Below, in pieces: positions 53,601 through 60,922 of a stretch of 64,000 nucleotides of DNA; position 1 is the stretch's first letter, and each line of letters begins with the position of its first letter. Below the pieces are notes generated by a model. That model ran no database searches. It had not been told where the DNA came from and was given only the letters and a program-made list of their open reading frames with translations. Origin of the DNA: Paraburkholderia antibiotica (GTDB lineage: Bacteria > Pseudomonadota > Gammaproteobacteria > Burkholderiales > Burkholderiaceae); contig NZ_JABBFZ010000026.1 of the NCBI RefSeq assembly GCF_012927125.1, positions 1 to 64,000 of the forward strand, in the 5' to 3' direction. Position numbers and translations under genes: made by a program.

Positions 53601-55589
53601 CGCGCTCACGCTCGTCGTGCCCGTGCCGCCGTTCGCGATCGAGCCGCCGTCGTTCGCCACGGTCTGGGCCGCTACGTCGAGCACACCGCTCGCCTGCAGC
53701 GTGCCGCCCGCGTTGTTCAGGCCGCCCGCATCGGTGATCGATACGTTCTGCGCGCCGACATAGCCGCCCAGGCTGTTATCGAGCGACGCCAGCGTGAGCG
53801 TCGCCGCGGACTGGGCCGCGAGCGTGCCACCGCGGTTCGCCACCGCACCGCCGTTCACGACGAGCGCACCGTTCGTCGCGATCGTGCCGCCGTTATTCGA
53901 CAGCGACGCGCTCCGCACGGACAGCGTGCCGGTGCCCGCGCTCGTAATCGTGCCGTTGTCGTTGATGAGCGTGGTCGGGCCAAGCGCCAGATTCGCGCTG
54001 TTGGTCTGGAGCGTGCCGTTGGTGTTGTCGAGGGTGCCGGACACATCGACGCTCGTCGCGCCGGTGCCGGTTTGCGTGAGCGTGCCGCCGTGGTTGGTGA
54101 GGTTCGCGGCCTGAATGCCGAGCTGCGTGGCGTCGAACGTGCCGCCGCTCGTGTCGAGCGTGCCGGCCGCGTGAGCCGTCAGCGCGGCGCCCGCAGCGAT
54201 CTTCGCCGCCGCTGCGTTCAGGTCGCCCGCTGTCGCGCTCAACGCCACATTGCCGTTCGCCACGGTGCGGCTGCCGCCGAGATCGAGCGCCGCACCCTGC
54301 AGCGTCGCGTTGCCGCCGGCCGCATTGATGCCGGTCGCCGACAGCATGCCGCTCGCGCTCAGTGTCAGATCGCCCGACTGCGCAATCGAGCTATCTTTGT
54401 TGATCCCCGCGCCGAGCGTGCCGGTCGACGCGATGCTGCCGGCCGCGACGTTCAGGTTCTGCTGCGCGGTCAGCGTGCCGCTATTGCTGAGCGCCCCCGG
54501 CGTATTCACCGCTACGGACTGCTGAGCACCGGTGGTGCCGCTGTTGTCGACGCCGCCCGCCGCCGACGCCGTCAGATTGCCGCTCGCCGTGGTCCGGCCG
54601 GCGAGAACCAGTTTGCCCTGCGTGGTCAGCGCGAGATCGCCCGCCTGCGCCTCGATCACGCCCGCGTTCGACACGCCCACGCCGTTCTCGGTGCCGACGA
54701 GCACGATCCGGTTCGCGTACATGCCGCCGAGCTGCGACACGTCGATCGACACGCCTTGCGGCGCGCCGTTACCCGCGATGGGCGTCGCGGCCAGCGTGTC
54801 ATGATCGACCTGGTTCGCGCCCGTGACGACGTTCAGCGTGTTGGCGTAGATCGCGGCGTTGGCCTGCACGGCGCGCGCAATCAGGTCGACCTGGTCGACA
54901 TCTGTCGTGTTCAGGCCCGCGCCCTGCACGGTGATGTTGCCGCCCGTGACGCTGAAGCCCTTGAGGTTGCCGGCGGCATCGAGCATCGGCGTGCCGGTGG
55001 TGAGGATGCCCCGCGTGGTGTTGATGAAGCCGCCACCGTCGACGACGATCCCCGATCCGTTCGCAATCACCACCTCGGCCTTGCTGCCCGCTACCTCGAG
55101 CGCCCCGCGCAGCTGGCTCGGCGAATTGCTGTTGACCTGGTTGAGAATGATCCGCGCGGACTGGCCGGGCGCGAGGTTCGCGTTGCCGTTGATCAGGCCC
55201 GCCTGCTGCGTCTGCACGATGACCGGCGAATTGTTCAGGATGACGCCGGGCTTCTGGACGTCGAACTGCGAATACGTATTGACCGAGACACCCGCGCCGC
55301 TGGGCCTGTTGATGTTGACCTGCGGCAGCCCGTTCTGGGTCTGGATGACATTCGGCGCATGCGCGCCGGCTCCGACCACCTGCGCATCGACGAGCGACGA
55401 AGCGGCGCCGAACGCCAGCAGCGCGGCAAAGCTCGCGAGTCGCATCGAAAACAGCGACAGGCGTGTGGCGGAGCTTCGAACGGCGGTCTCAGCCGAATCG
55501 GTCTTGCCTGCCGCGTTGGCAGTTTCCGCAACCGCAACGAGCATTCCCCGGCACCGGCTGTAGACCAGCCGGAACATATTCGTATTCAT
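47088..55589 (-). CDS. cdiA: CdiA-type contact-dependent inhibition toxin / filamentous haemagglutinin
   Basis: 2833 residues. Order: extended signal peptide region (MNTNMFRLVYSRCRGMLVAV, residues 1-22) and hydrophobic core to about 70; TPS secretion domain ~72-320 (VNINRPSGAGVSVNTYSQFD, VVIANGSGIVVDGGGFINTT); long FHA repeat tract with 'aG-l-n-gGtl' units from ~330 to ~1050; a central conserved module near residue 1500 (SVEKRLGDGLYEEQLVRDQI); a second haemagglutinin repeat tract ~1620-2400; pre-toxin region ~2540-2632; motif QLYN at 2633-2636; and a variable toxin tail of 197 residues. CdiB exports it; the tail is delivered into neighbours. cdiI overlaps its stop. Confidence 0.95.
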   Translation of the reverse strand: MNTNMFRLVYSRCRGMLVAVAETANAAGKTDSAETAVRSSATRLSLFSMRLASFAALLAFGAASSLVDAQVVGAGAHAPNVIQTQNGLPQVNINRPSGAGVSVNTYSQFDVQKPGVILNNSPVIVQTQQAGLINGNANLAPGQSARIILNQVNSNSPSQLRGALEVAGSKAEVVIANGSGIVVDGGGFINTTRGILTTGTPMLDAAGNLKGFSVTGGNITVQGAGLNTTDVDQVDLIARAVQANAAIYANTLNVVTGANQVDHDTLAATPIAGNGAPQGVSIDVSQLGGMYANRIVLVGTENGVGVSNAGVIEAQAGDLALTTQGKLVLAGRTTASGNLTASAAGGVDNSGTTGAQQSVAVNTPGALSNSGTLTAQQNLNVAAGSIASTGTLGAGINKDSSIAQSGDLTLSASGMLSATGINAAGGNATLQGAALDLGGSRTVANGNVALSATAGDLNAAAAKIAAGAALTAHAAGTLDTSGGTFDATQLGIQAANLTNHGGTLTQTGTGATSVDVSGTLDNTNGTLQTNSANLALGPTTLINDNGTITSAGTGTLSVRSASLSNNGGTIATNGALVVNGGAVANRGGTLAAQSAATLTLASLDNSLGGYVGAQNVSITDAGGLNNAGGTLQASGVLDVAAQTVANDGGSIANGGTGTTSVSASGALTNTANGEIAGNGDVSVKGASISNAGGTMASGGTTTVQSGSTLNNAAGLIQGNGAVSVSAQGALDNTAGQIEADGATATLAVAGASVDNTNGRIANIGTGATTLSATTITNANSGGVNGAGTIGGNGDVTLTGQTLSNTQGAQVVAGHDLTLNLAQTVDNSGGTLSGANKLTLDQAGAAVVNQGGSLHANGALALNVASLDNTSGRIGNDTGSGGSVAITTGTLANQNGAIGSDQNLMLTTNQLAGDGTIVAGVDGAVTVNGDYTNGAANQIQANRDLSFTVAGNLTNQGTLAAVNALTVSAANLDNQAGADLNSASTTVNAANAITNEGRIEGDSVTTHSATLTNTATIIGDTVTLNASQSIANSGAAAVMAAASELNLYSPGDISNTGGATMFSLGDINIAADATRDANGLLANRSNSVTNDQSTIEAQGNIEVAAQTLTNTRPAPTVETVPTDVETVHQTKRDKYMACATGNADGHSSCTQSVWDYGYKSPVDTTYSTAQIVSQTSGPNATDNVLVVNVNGTQQTIWYNAITNNGDGTITVNYWDDYNPNVNYLPSTEYTTRSDAHNGYQRVEIARDTTTTTQQDQVTGPQAQQAQLLAGGNLTLANVGTLNNNYSAIAAGGSIQIGSSQQDGEIGNGSGNYGGTTVNNTGQTLYQYQTQDIVSTYAWNENITQDVGTVSQPSIVLTPVAIGGTGGTIIANNAVQISATNVNNTNVAAANSATGASGGTLGANQLMTGTQVNAPQSVASSTGNLNITLPTNGLYTYQTSPGASYLVVTDSRLTSYTSFISSDYMLKQLGLNPQSVEKRLGDGLYEEQLVRDQITQLTGRVYLQGYTNNLDEYQALMTSGVNAAQQFGFEPGIALTAAQMDALTSDIVWLVNQTVTLPDGTTQQVLAPVVYLAQTHANDLQPSGALIAANDVEIHATGSATNSGVIKGGTQTVVSATDILNRGGSIGSSDADGTTVVSATHDVVNASGMISGNRVAVLAGNDIVNTTLVDVKGISSASGDSKVSQTLLGAQGTIASTGDMVIAAGNDLSVHGANISAGGNAQITAGHDITVDTVQSATSQSVAKNDQHHWEENSTTNQTSAISASGDLSIQSGNDATFKGAKVTSGGDMAVVAGGDLTASNVTDTAKYDNVATDGSSRKEVDHTYDEQAVGTSFTAGGNATLGAVSSDASKGNVTLTGSSLTAGMTDGVDNGAGTASIAATGNVTIGEAREEHDNYQAVESKRGSFVSSTTTDTMQDTHANVAVGSLVSGDTVNIQAGKDMTVKGSTVVGTNDVNLAAAGNVNIAASQDTATKDSYYYQKKSGLMSTGSVGFSIGTATQTDTSQTTTVTNNGSLVGSINGNLNVTAGKDLHVTGSDLLAGGNITGTGANVTIDAATNTSHTEQTQETKKSGFTLALSGSVGDAINGAITEAQAVSSSRGNSRAQALHAIAAVGDSAIAVASLTGGALGGPNPSVAVQLSYGSSQSKSTFTEDQSTHSGSTVQAGGTATFVATGDGTAGSGNVTVAGSNLSANDVLLAAKNQVNLVNTTDTDTTASTNKSSSASVGVSYGTNGFGVSASMSNAHGDGNSDAAIQNNTHVTGANSVTILSGGDTNIVGSDVSGGTVTANVGGNLNIQSVQDTTVSTAHQSSSGGGFSISQGGGSASFSAQNGHADANYAGVNEQAGIHAGDGGFNLNVDGNTSLTGAVIDSTADASKNSLTTGTLTFSDVQNQSHYSAASNGLSAGAGVGTTGKAIGTGSVGGAGGVVPMISQDENGDESATTRSAVSAGAINITNQAAQTQDVASLSRDTTNTNGTVSSAPDINNLLSQQADTMQAAQAAGQVIAQGIGAYADQKQQQAQQEADAAKAANLTDVAAQYQAEADSWAEGGADRTALHVVGGALIGGLGGGSAFGAIGGAAGAGLSAAMADELESISKGVEGATGSELLGNISGNIVAGLGGALVGGTAGAATGSAVQLYNQGNDKRKSLVSQVCPAGAQCSDATLTAAIQAQGANADAALANMKEEAPYIAGALALGVMGGPNAIIAAATAGGMDYASDVSNYMLGISSDLPNIPKSYATGLIAGAFGPLAIGDSSIIGMSKVGVLATGTYNAVVNGTAAFGAAAATNGNPDLSAGVAAGTTSAGYAVQAIVPGPVGVWLNKSIQDASGIIQGIIQK

Positions 55590-56208
55590 TTTTTGCAGCG
55601 TTTAATTTCTCAACCGAGGCGAGAAAGTAACTCAGACAGGTGTTTGAAAGGTTCAATAAAAGCAAATTAGATGTACATCCGCAACAAAAATAACGAATGA
55701 GACCAGTCCAGTTGACGAATTCAATTTCGCCTGATTGAGACTAATTATGCCAAACAGATAATTCAGGGGATTAACAACGAACACTCGCCCTGTCCGGGAC
55801 CGTTCCGCTGCCGAAAGCAGCGACGTGCACAGCGACGTGTGCGGATTCACACTTCGACGCTTGCCGGATCGTTAACGCGACGATGCCCGGCCGTAAAGTG
55901 CATTTCACTTCATGAAACGGCACTGATTTTCATTTCAATCGATTGAAAATCGCTTCATCACTTCTATTCACATTATTTTTTTGCCATCCTGAAAATTTAA
56001 AATGCTCTTGCGTCACTCGGCACGTCCAAATCTCGACAATGCGACTCAAAGAGCCGAACGAAAGCGGCACGCGAGTTTTTAATCGTCGTGACGCCACACG
56101 GCAGCCCACCTCGGCCATTCGCAAACCAGCGCGACGCCGTGCCGCCGCTTCGACGCAAACGCAAGCGCGAACGCACCCATAACGGCATACCGACACCTCA
56201 AGCGCCGG
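55590..56208. other. AT-rich region upstream of cdiA
   Basis: About 620 nt, less GC-rich than surroundings, with no credible gene. It includes the cdiA leader and a 16-nt palindrome at 55933. I could not pick a confident promoter. Confidence 0.55.
55933..55948. promoter_or_regulatory. 16-nt perfect palindrome TTTCAATCGATTGAAA
   Basis: It lies about 345 nt upstream of the cdiA start in AT-rich DNA, flanked by related TTTCA/TGAAA words (for example CACTTCATGAAA at 55909-55918). It is a candidate operator for control of the CDI locus. Confidence 0.5.
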
Positions 56209-57735
56209 CTAACCCACCGCGCTTTCCACCCGCGCGCGCCCCGCCGCCGGCGCCACCGTGCACTCGGCGGCGCTCTTGCGCGTCGGCTGCCATGCGGCTC
56301 GATCGCCGAGCGCATACGCGACGCAGCGCCTCGCCAGCACGTCGGTCGGGTCGACGAGCCGCACCACGCGGCCGCCCGGACACGCAATCGCCGCCTCGCG
56401 CAACAGCAGCGGCAACTCGGTGCAGGCAAGCACGATCACCTGCACGCCTTGCGCGACCAGATCGTCGAGCGCCGCCGCGAGGTCGTCGCAGCATTCGCCC
56501 GACGTGTACCCGGCCTTCGCGCCGTGCGGCCCGTAGATCGCGTTCATCAGACGCGCCTGCGCGGCCGCCGATGGCGCGATCTGCACGAAGCCGCGCACGT
56601 CGAACGCCTGTTCGTAGACGCGGCTCGCGAGCGTGCCGCTCGTCGCCAGCACGCCGACTTCGCGCAGATCCGGAAAGCTGTCGCGCAGATAATCGGCAGT
56701 ACAACTCAGCATATTGACGATCGGCACGCGCAGCGCCGCCTCGATGCGCTCGACGAACGCATGCGCGGTATTGCACGGCAGCGCGATCAGGTTAGCGCCA
56801 CGCTCCTCGAGCGCCTTGCAGGCGGCGTACAGCGCGAGCGTCGGGTCGTCTCCGCTGCCGAGCAATGCGGCGGTGCGGTCGGGAATCTGCGGGTTCTGCT
56901 CGACGAGCACCTTGAGATGGTCCTGATCGCGCGCGGCCGGCGTGTTGCGCACCAGCTTGCCGAGAAAATCGACGCCCGCGGCCGGCCCGATGCCACCGAC
57001 CACACCGAGCCGGAACGACGGCGCCGGCCGCGTGTACTGCGCGGCCGCGACGTAGCGCGCATACACCTGGTTCGTGTCGACGAACGGCACCTCGACGCGC
57101 CCGAGCGCGCGCAGCACCAGACCGATTTCCGCGAGCCCCGGCACGATCACGTCGACGCCTTGCGCAATCAGATCCGCGCAGGCCGCGCGCAGCAACTCGA
57201 CCGGCCGGCCATACAGACGGCCGCTGCGGATGCCGTCGTCGCCATACACGGCGCTCGTCACGCAATCGACGCCAGTGGTATCGCGCGGATAGCAGACCTC
57301 GAACGCGCCGGCCTCGAAATAACGCTCGAACAGGCCGTTCTCGCGAATCGCCGCCGACGTCAGCACGCCAATGCGCCGCGCCGACGGATAGCTGCGCCGC
57401 ACGTGCGCGGAGAGCGCCGTCATGATATTGGCGACCGGCACCGTGAGGTTGGCCGCGAGTTCGTCGATGAAGGTATGGCTCAGGAAGCACGGCAGCACGA
57501 TCGCGTCGACACCGCGTTTCTCGAAGCCGCGCATCGTGTCGAATACGTGGATCTTGAACTGGGCGTCGACGACATCGGGCGCAGCCGCGCCCTGCCACGT
57601 GCGCGGCTCGAGCAGCAGATCGAAGGGGCGCTCGGCGCCGGGCCGGCGCGACGCCGCGCTCATCCGGCTGAGGATGTCGGCGCTGGCGAACTGCGCCGCG
57701 CCGGTCGCCACACCCAGCGAACGAAAGCGATTCAT
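56209..57735 (-). CDS. Fused double aspartate/glutamate racemase-like protein
   Basis: 508 residues from ATG 57735 (GGGGAG 8 nt upstream; the TTG at 57741 has none). Two racemase domains in one chain. The C-terminal domain (residues ~245-480) keeps both catalytic cysteines: LIALPCNTAHAFVERIE and VIVLACTELPLLLREAA. The N-terminal domain has DAIVLPCFLSHTFIDEL but the second site reads VDVIVPGLAEIGLVL, with Gly in place of Cys. Members act on Asp/Glu or related acids without cofactor. The N-terminal half is probably structural or a diverged binding domain. No partner genes are adjacent. Confidence 0.82.
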   Translation of the reverse strand: MNRFRSLGVATGAAQFASADILSRMSAASRRPGAERPFDLLLEPRTWQGAAAPDVVDAQFKIHVFDTMRGFEKRGVDAIVLPCFLSHTFIDELAANLTVPVANIMTALSAHVRRSYPSARRIGVLTSAAIRENGLFERYFEAGAFEVCYPRDTTGVDCVTSAVYGDDGIRSGRLYGRPVELLRAACADLIAQGVDVIVPGLAEIGLVLRALGRVEVPFVDTNQVYARYVAAAQYTRPAPSFRLGVVGGIGPAAGVDFLGKLVRNTPAARDQDHLKVLVEQNPQIPDRTAALLGSGDDPTLALYAACKALEERGANLIALPCNTAHAFVERIEAALRVPIVNMLSCTADYLRDSFPDLREVGVLATSGTLASRVYEQAFDVRGFVQIAPSAAAQARLMNAIYGPHGAKAGYTSGECCDDLAAALDDLVAQGVQVIVLACTELPLLLREAAIACPGGRVVRLVDPTDVLARRCVAYALGDRAAWQPTRKSAAECTVAPAAGRARVESAVG

Positions 57736-58203
57736 GGTCAATTCTCCCCGTCGTTTTGTCGGGCCACCCCTGATTAACGGATGGCTTTCCGCGCGCTTGA
57801 GGATGACATTATGTGGCGCCAGTATGTCGTGGGGTTAACCACGAAAATAGCCTGCATCAAGGCGATTTGAAGAGAAATCGGGGACGTGGATCGCGCGTGT
57901 CGGGCGCAGAGCGGCAGGGGCATTGCTTGAGCGGGCGATGCGTGGCGTTCTGCTTACCGGCTCTGCGGCAACTCGGCGGCGTAGCCCCAAAAGCCTGCCG
58001 GCACCGGCGACACGTAAGCCGCATCGCGCCCCAGGAACAGGCGCCCCCAAAAGCAAAAGCGGCGCGGACAGCCCACGCCGCCCCGCCGCTTTCACAACCA
58101 TCGGCAAGCTGCCGCTCGCAGCCGCCCGGCGCGATTCACCGAATCCCGCCGGGCCGCCCACGTGGTGGCCGTCCATCGCGACCAGCCCCCAACGCGACCA
58201 GCC
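57736..58203. other. Intergenic region between MHS transporter and racemase-like gene
   Basis: The 468 nt contain only low-complexity Arg/Pro frames. I see no terminator or promoter I would stand behind. Confidence 0.45.
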
Positions 58204-59517
58204 TCAAGCCGCCTCGGCCACGCCCGGCGCGAGATCGCGCTTGCGTCGCTCGAGCGTGCCGATGCACACCAGCGACACCCCCGCGAGGCACGTATAAAAC
58301 ACCGCGAGCGGCCACCACGCGCCCGGATACCGATGCGCGAGCAACGCGCCGATCAGCGGCGTCAAACCGCCGGCCAGCGCCGCGCACACCTGGTACGACA
58401 GCGAAATCGCCGAATACCGCACGCGCACCGGAAAGGCGGTCGACATGAAGCCCGCCATCACCGCATACGAGCTCGACATGCACATCACCGCGAGCGCGAT
58501 GCCGATCACGATCGCCACCGGCCGCCCGGTCGACACCAGAGCGAACATCGGATACGGCGACAGCATCGCGAGCGCGGCCGCGCCCTTCAGGAAGCGTCCG
58601 GTGCCAATGCGCTGCGCGAACCAGCCCGAGCCGAGCTGCGTGAACAGCTGGATGAACGCGACGACGAACAGGCAATCGAGAATCAGCGAACGGTCGAGGC
58701 CAAGCGTCTGCGTCGTGTAATTGAGCATGAAGGTGTTGACGAACCACGCGCCGGCCACGCCGATCACGTTCGCGCCGAGACACAGCAGCACGGTGCGCCA
58801 CGCGTCGCGCACCACTTCGGCGATCGGCAGCGTCGCGACGCGACGCTGTTCCTTCACCGCCGCGAATTCCGGCGACTCGCTGACGCCCGCGCGGATCGCG
58901 AGACCGACCAGCAGCAGCACCGCGCTGGCGAGAAACGGCAGGCGCCAGCCCCAGTCGAGAAACGCGTCCTTGTCCATCGACGCGACCGCGCGAAACGCGA
59001 GCAGCGACAGGATCAGACCCGCCGGGCTGCCAAGCTGCGCGAACGACGCGAAGAACGTGCGCTTGTTGCTCGGCGCGTGCTCGCTCGCCATCAGCACCGC
59101 GCCGCCCCACTCGCCGCCGATCGCGATGCCCTGCGCGACGCGCAGCAGCACCAGCAGCACCGGCGCCATCACGCCGGCACTCGCATAGGTCGGCAGAAAA
59201 CCGATGCCGACCGTGCCGACGCCCATGATCACGAGCGTCGCGACCAGCGCCTTCTTGCGGCCGATGCGATCGCCAAGGTGGCCGAACACGAGACCGCCGA
59301 ACGGCCGCGCGAAGAAGCCGACCGCGAAGGTGCCGAACGACGCGAGCGTCGCGAAGAACGGATCGCTACCGGGGAAGAACAGCTTGCCGAAAATCAGCGC
59401 GGACGCGGTGGCGTAGATATAAAAGTCGTACCACTCGATGGTGGTGCCGACAAACGCGGCGGCCGCCGCGCGCGTAGGTTGCCGGGTGACGGCGGGTTCG
59501 TCTGGCTCGCGATGCAT
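58204..59517 (-). CDS. MHS-family (MFS) metabolite:proton symporter
   Basis: 437 residues from ATG 59517 with AGGAG 7 nt upstream. Twelve transmembrane helices. Family signatures: AFVGTTIEWYDFYIYATASA in helix 1, FFARPFGGLVFGHLGDRIGR in loop 2-3, and LLRVAQGIAIGGEWGGAVLM in helix 4. Likely carries an organic acid handled by the CoA-transferase and acyl-CoA dehydrogenase upstream in the same direction (100 nt from the CoA-transferase stop). Confidence 0.9.
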   Translation of the reverse strand: MHREPDEPAVTRQPTRAAAAAFVGTTIEWYDFYIYATASALIFGKLFFPGSDPFFATLASFGTFAVGFFARPFGGLVFGHLGDRIGRKKALVATLVIMGVGTVGIGFLPTYASAGVMAPVLLVLLRVAQGIAIGGEWGGAVLMASEHAPSNKRTFFASFAQLGSPAGLILSLLAFRAVASMDKDAFLDWGWRLPFLASAVLLLVGLAIRAGVSESPEFAAVKEQRRVATLPIAEVVRDAWRTVLLCLGANVIGVAGAWFVNTFMLNYTTQTLGLDRSLILDCLFVVAFIQLFTQLGSGWFAQRIGTGRFLKGAAALAMLSPYPMFALVSTGRPVAIVIGIALAVMCMSSSYAVMAGFMSTAFPVRVRYSAISLSYQVCAALAGGLTPLIGALLAHRYPGAWWPLAVFYTCLAGVSLVCIGTLERRKRDLAPGVAEAA

Positions 59518-59617
59518 GACTTGTCTCCTGGGTACTGCTTTATGGGGTGCTACGTGAGGTGGCGCAGCCTCTGTGTGCCGTCGCCTGAAAAATGGCCGCG
59601 GGTGCAGCAATGCAGCG

Positions 59618-60922
59618 TCAGGTCTTGAGCGCCTCCGCTTCAGCCGTGGTTTCCGGCGCGGCCTCCACCATTGCTTCGGGCTGCGAAGCAGCGGACTTCA
59701 GCACGCCGGCTTCGAACAGACGCTGCTGCGTCGACGCATCGATACCGAGCGCGTCGAGCACCTCGCGCGTGTCGGCGCCGAGCGTCGGTGGTGCGCTGCG
59801 ATAGGTGGCCGGCGTGCGCGACAGCTTGATCGGCGACGCGGTGCCGCGATACTCGCCCATCTCGATCACCATGCGGCGATGCAGCGTATGCGGATGACGC
59901 GCGACCACGTCGACGGTCTGCACCGGGCCGCACGGCACGCCGAGCCGGATCAGCTGCTGCGCGAGCGGCTCGCAGTCGTGTTGCGCGAGCAGGCGTTCGA
60001 GCTCGGCCTTCAGCGGCTCGCGATGCCCGCAGCGGCTGCGGTTGTCGGCGAAACGCGGATCCTCGGCGAGTGCCGGCGCCCCCAGATGCCCGCACAGCTT
60101 CGCGAACTGCCGGTCGTTGCCGACCGCCAGAAAGATCGGCGAGGTCGCGGTGCGATAGCTGTCGTACGGCGTGATGTTCGGATGCGCGTTACCGGTGCGT
60201 TGCGGCGTGCGGCCCGAGCCGAAGTAATTCGGCAGATGCGGATGCAGCAGCGACACGCCGCAGTCGTACAGCGAGATGTCGATCGACTGGCCGCGGCCGC
60301 TCTTCGTGCGCTCGGCCAGCGCGAGCAGGATGCCGGCAAGCGCGTTCAAACCGGTGACCATATCGACGACCGGCAAGCCGACGCGCGTCGCCGGCCCGTC
60401 GTGCTCGCCATTCACGCTCATCAGGCCGGTCATCGCCTGGATCGCCGCGTCGTAACCGGGCAGGCCGCCGAGCGGACCGTCCGGACCGAAGCCCGACACC
60501 GCGCAATGGATCAGCTTCGGAAAGCGCTCGCGCAACACGTCGTCGTAATCCATGCCCCAGCGCTTCAGCGTGCCGGGCTTGAAGTTTTCGACCAGCACGT
60601 CGGCGTCTTCGAGCAGCTTCCACAGAATCTCGCGGCCCTCGTCGCACGACAGATCGACCGCGATGCCCTGTTTGTTGCGATTCACGCCGGCGAAATACCA
60701 CGCGGTGTCGCCGTAGAACGGCGGGCCCCAGCCGCGGGTTTCGTCGCCGTCGGGCGGTTCGAGCTTGATCACCTGCGCGCCGTGATCGGCGAGCGCCTGC
60801 GTGCAGTACGGACCGCCGAGCACGCGGCTCAGATCGACCACCTTGACGCCTTGCAGCGCGCCGTGACAGCCGTCGCTGCGAGCTTGACCTTGATGCTGCT
60901 CTTGCTGGATGGCGGCGCTCAT
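59618..60922 (-). CDS. CaiB/BaiF-type (family III) CoA-transferase
   Basis: 434 residues from ATG 60922, which overlaps the acyl-CoA dehydrogenase stop (ATGA). Family III CoA-transferase features: LQGVKVVDLSRVLGGPYCTQ at the N-terminus, HGAQVIKLEPPDGDETRGWG, WYFAGVNRNKQGIAVDLSCD, and ADVLVENFKPGTLKRWGMDY containing the catalytic Asp region. It moves CoA between organic acids. Coupled to the dehydrogenase, it should activate the acid that the dehydrogenase then oxidises. Confidence 0.92.
   Translation of the reverse strand: MSAAIQQEQHQGQARSDGCHGALQGVKVVDLSRVLGGPYCTQALADHGAQVIKLEPPDGDETRGWGPPFYGDTAWYFAGVNRNKQGIAVDLSCDEGREILWKLLEDADVLVENFKPGTLKRWGMDYDDVLRERFPKLIHCAVSGFGPDGPLGGLPGYDAAIQAMTGLMSVNGEHDGPATRVGLPVVDMVTGLNALAGILLALAERTKSGRGQSIDISLYDCGVSLLHPHLPNYFGSGRTPQRTGNAHPNITPYDSYRTATSPIFLAVGNDRQFAKLCGHLGAPALAEDPRFADNRSRCGHREPLKAELERLLAQHDCEPLAQQLIRLGVPCGPVQTVDVVARHPHTLHRRMVIEMGEYRGTASPIKLSRTPATYRSAPPTLGADTREVLDALGIDASTQQRLFEAGVLKSAASQPEAMVEAAPETTAEAEALKT

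Noticed and set aside
47931..55670. Two very long plus-strand frames (1201 and 1291 codons) antisense to cdiA
   Set aside because: They are low-complexity Arg/Ala/Val translations of a repetitive adhesin gene. The minus strand has signal peptide, secretion domain and repeats.
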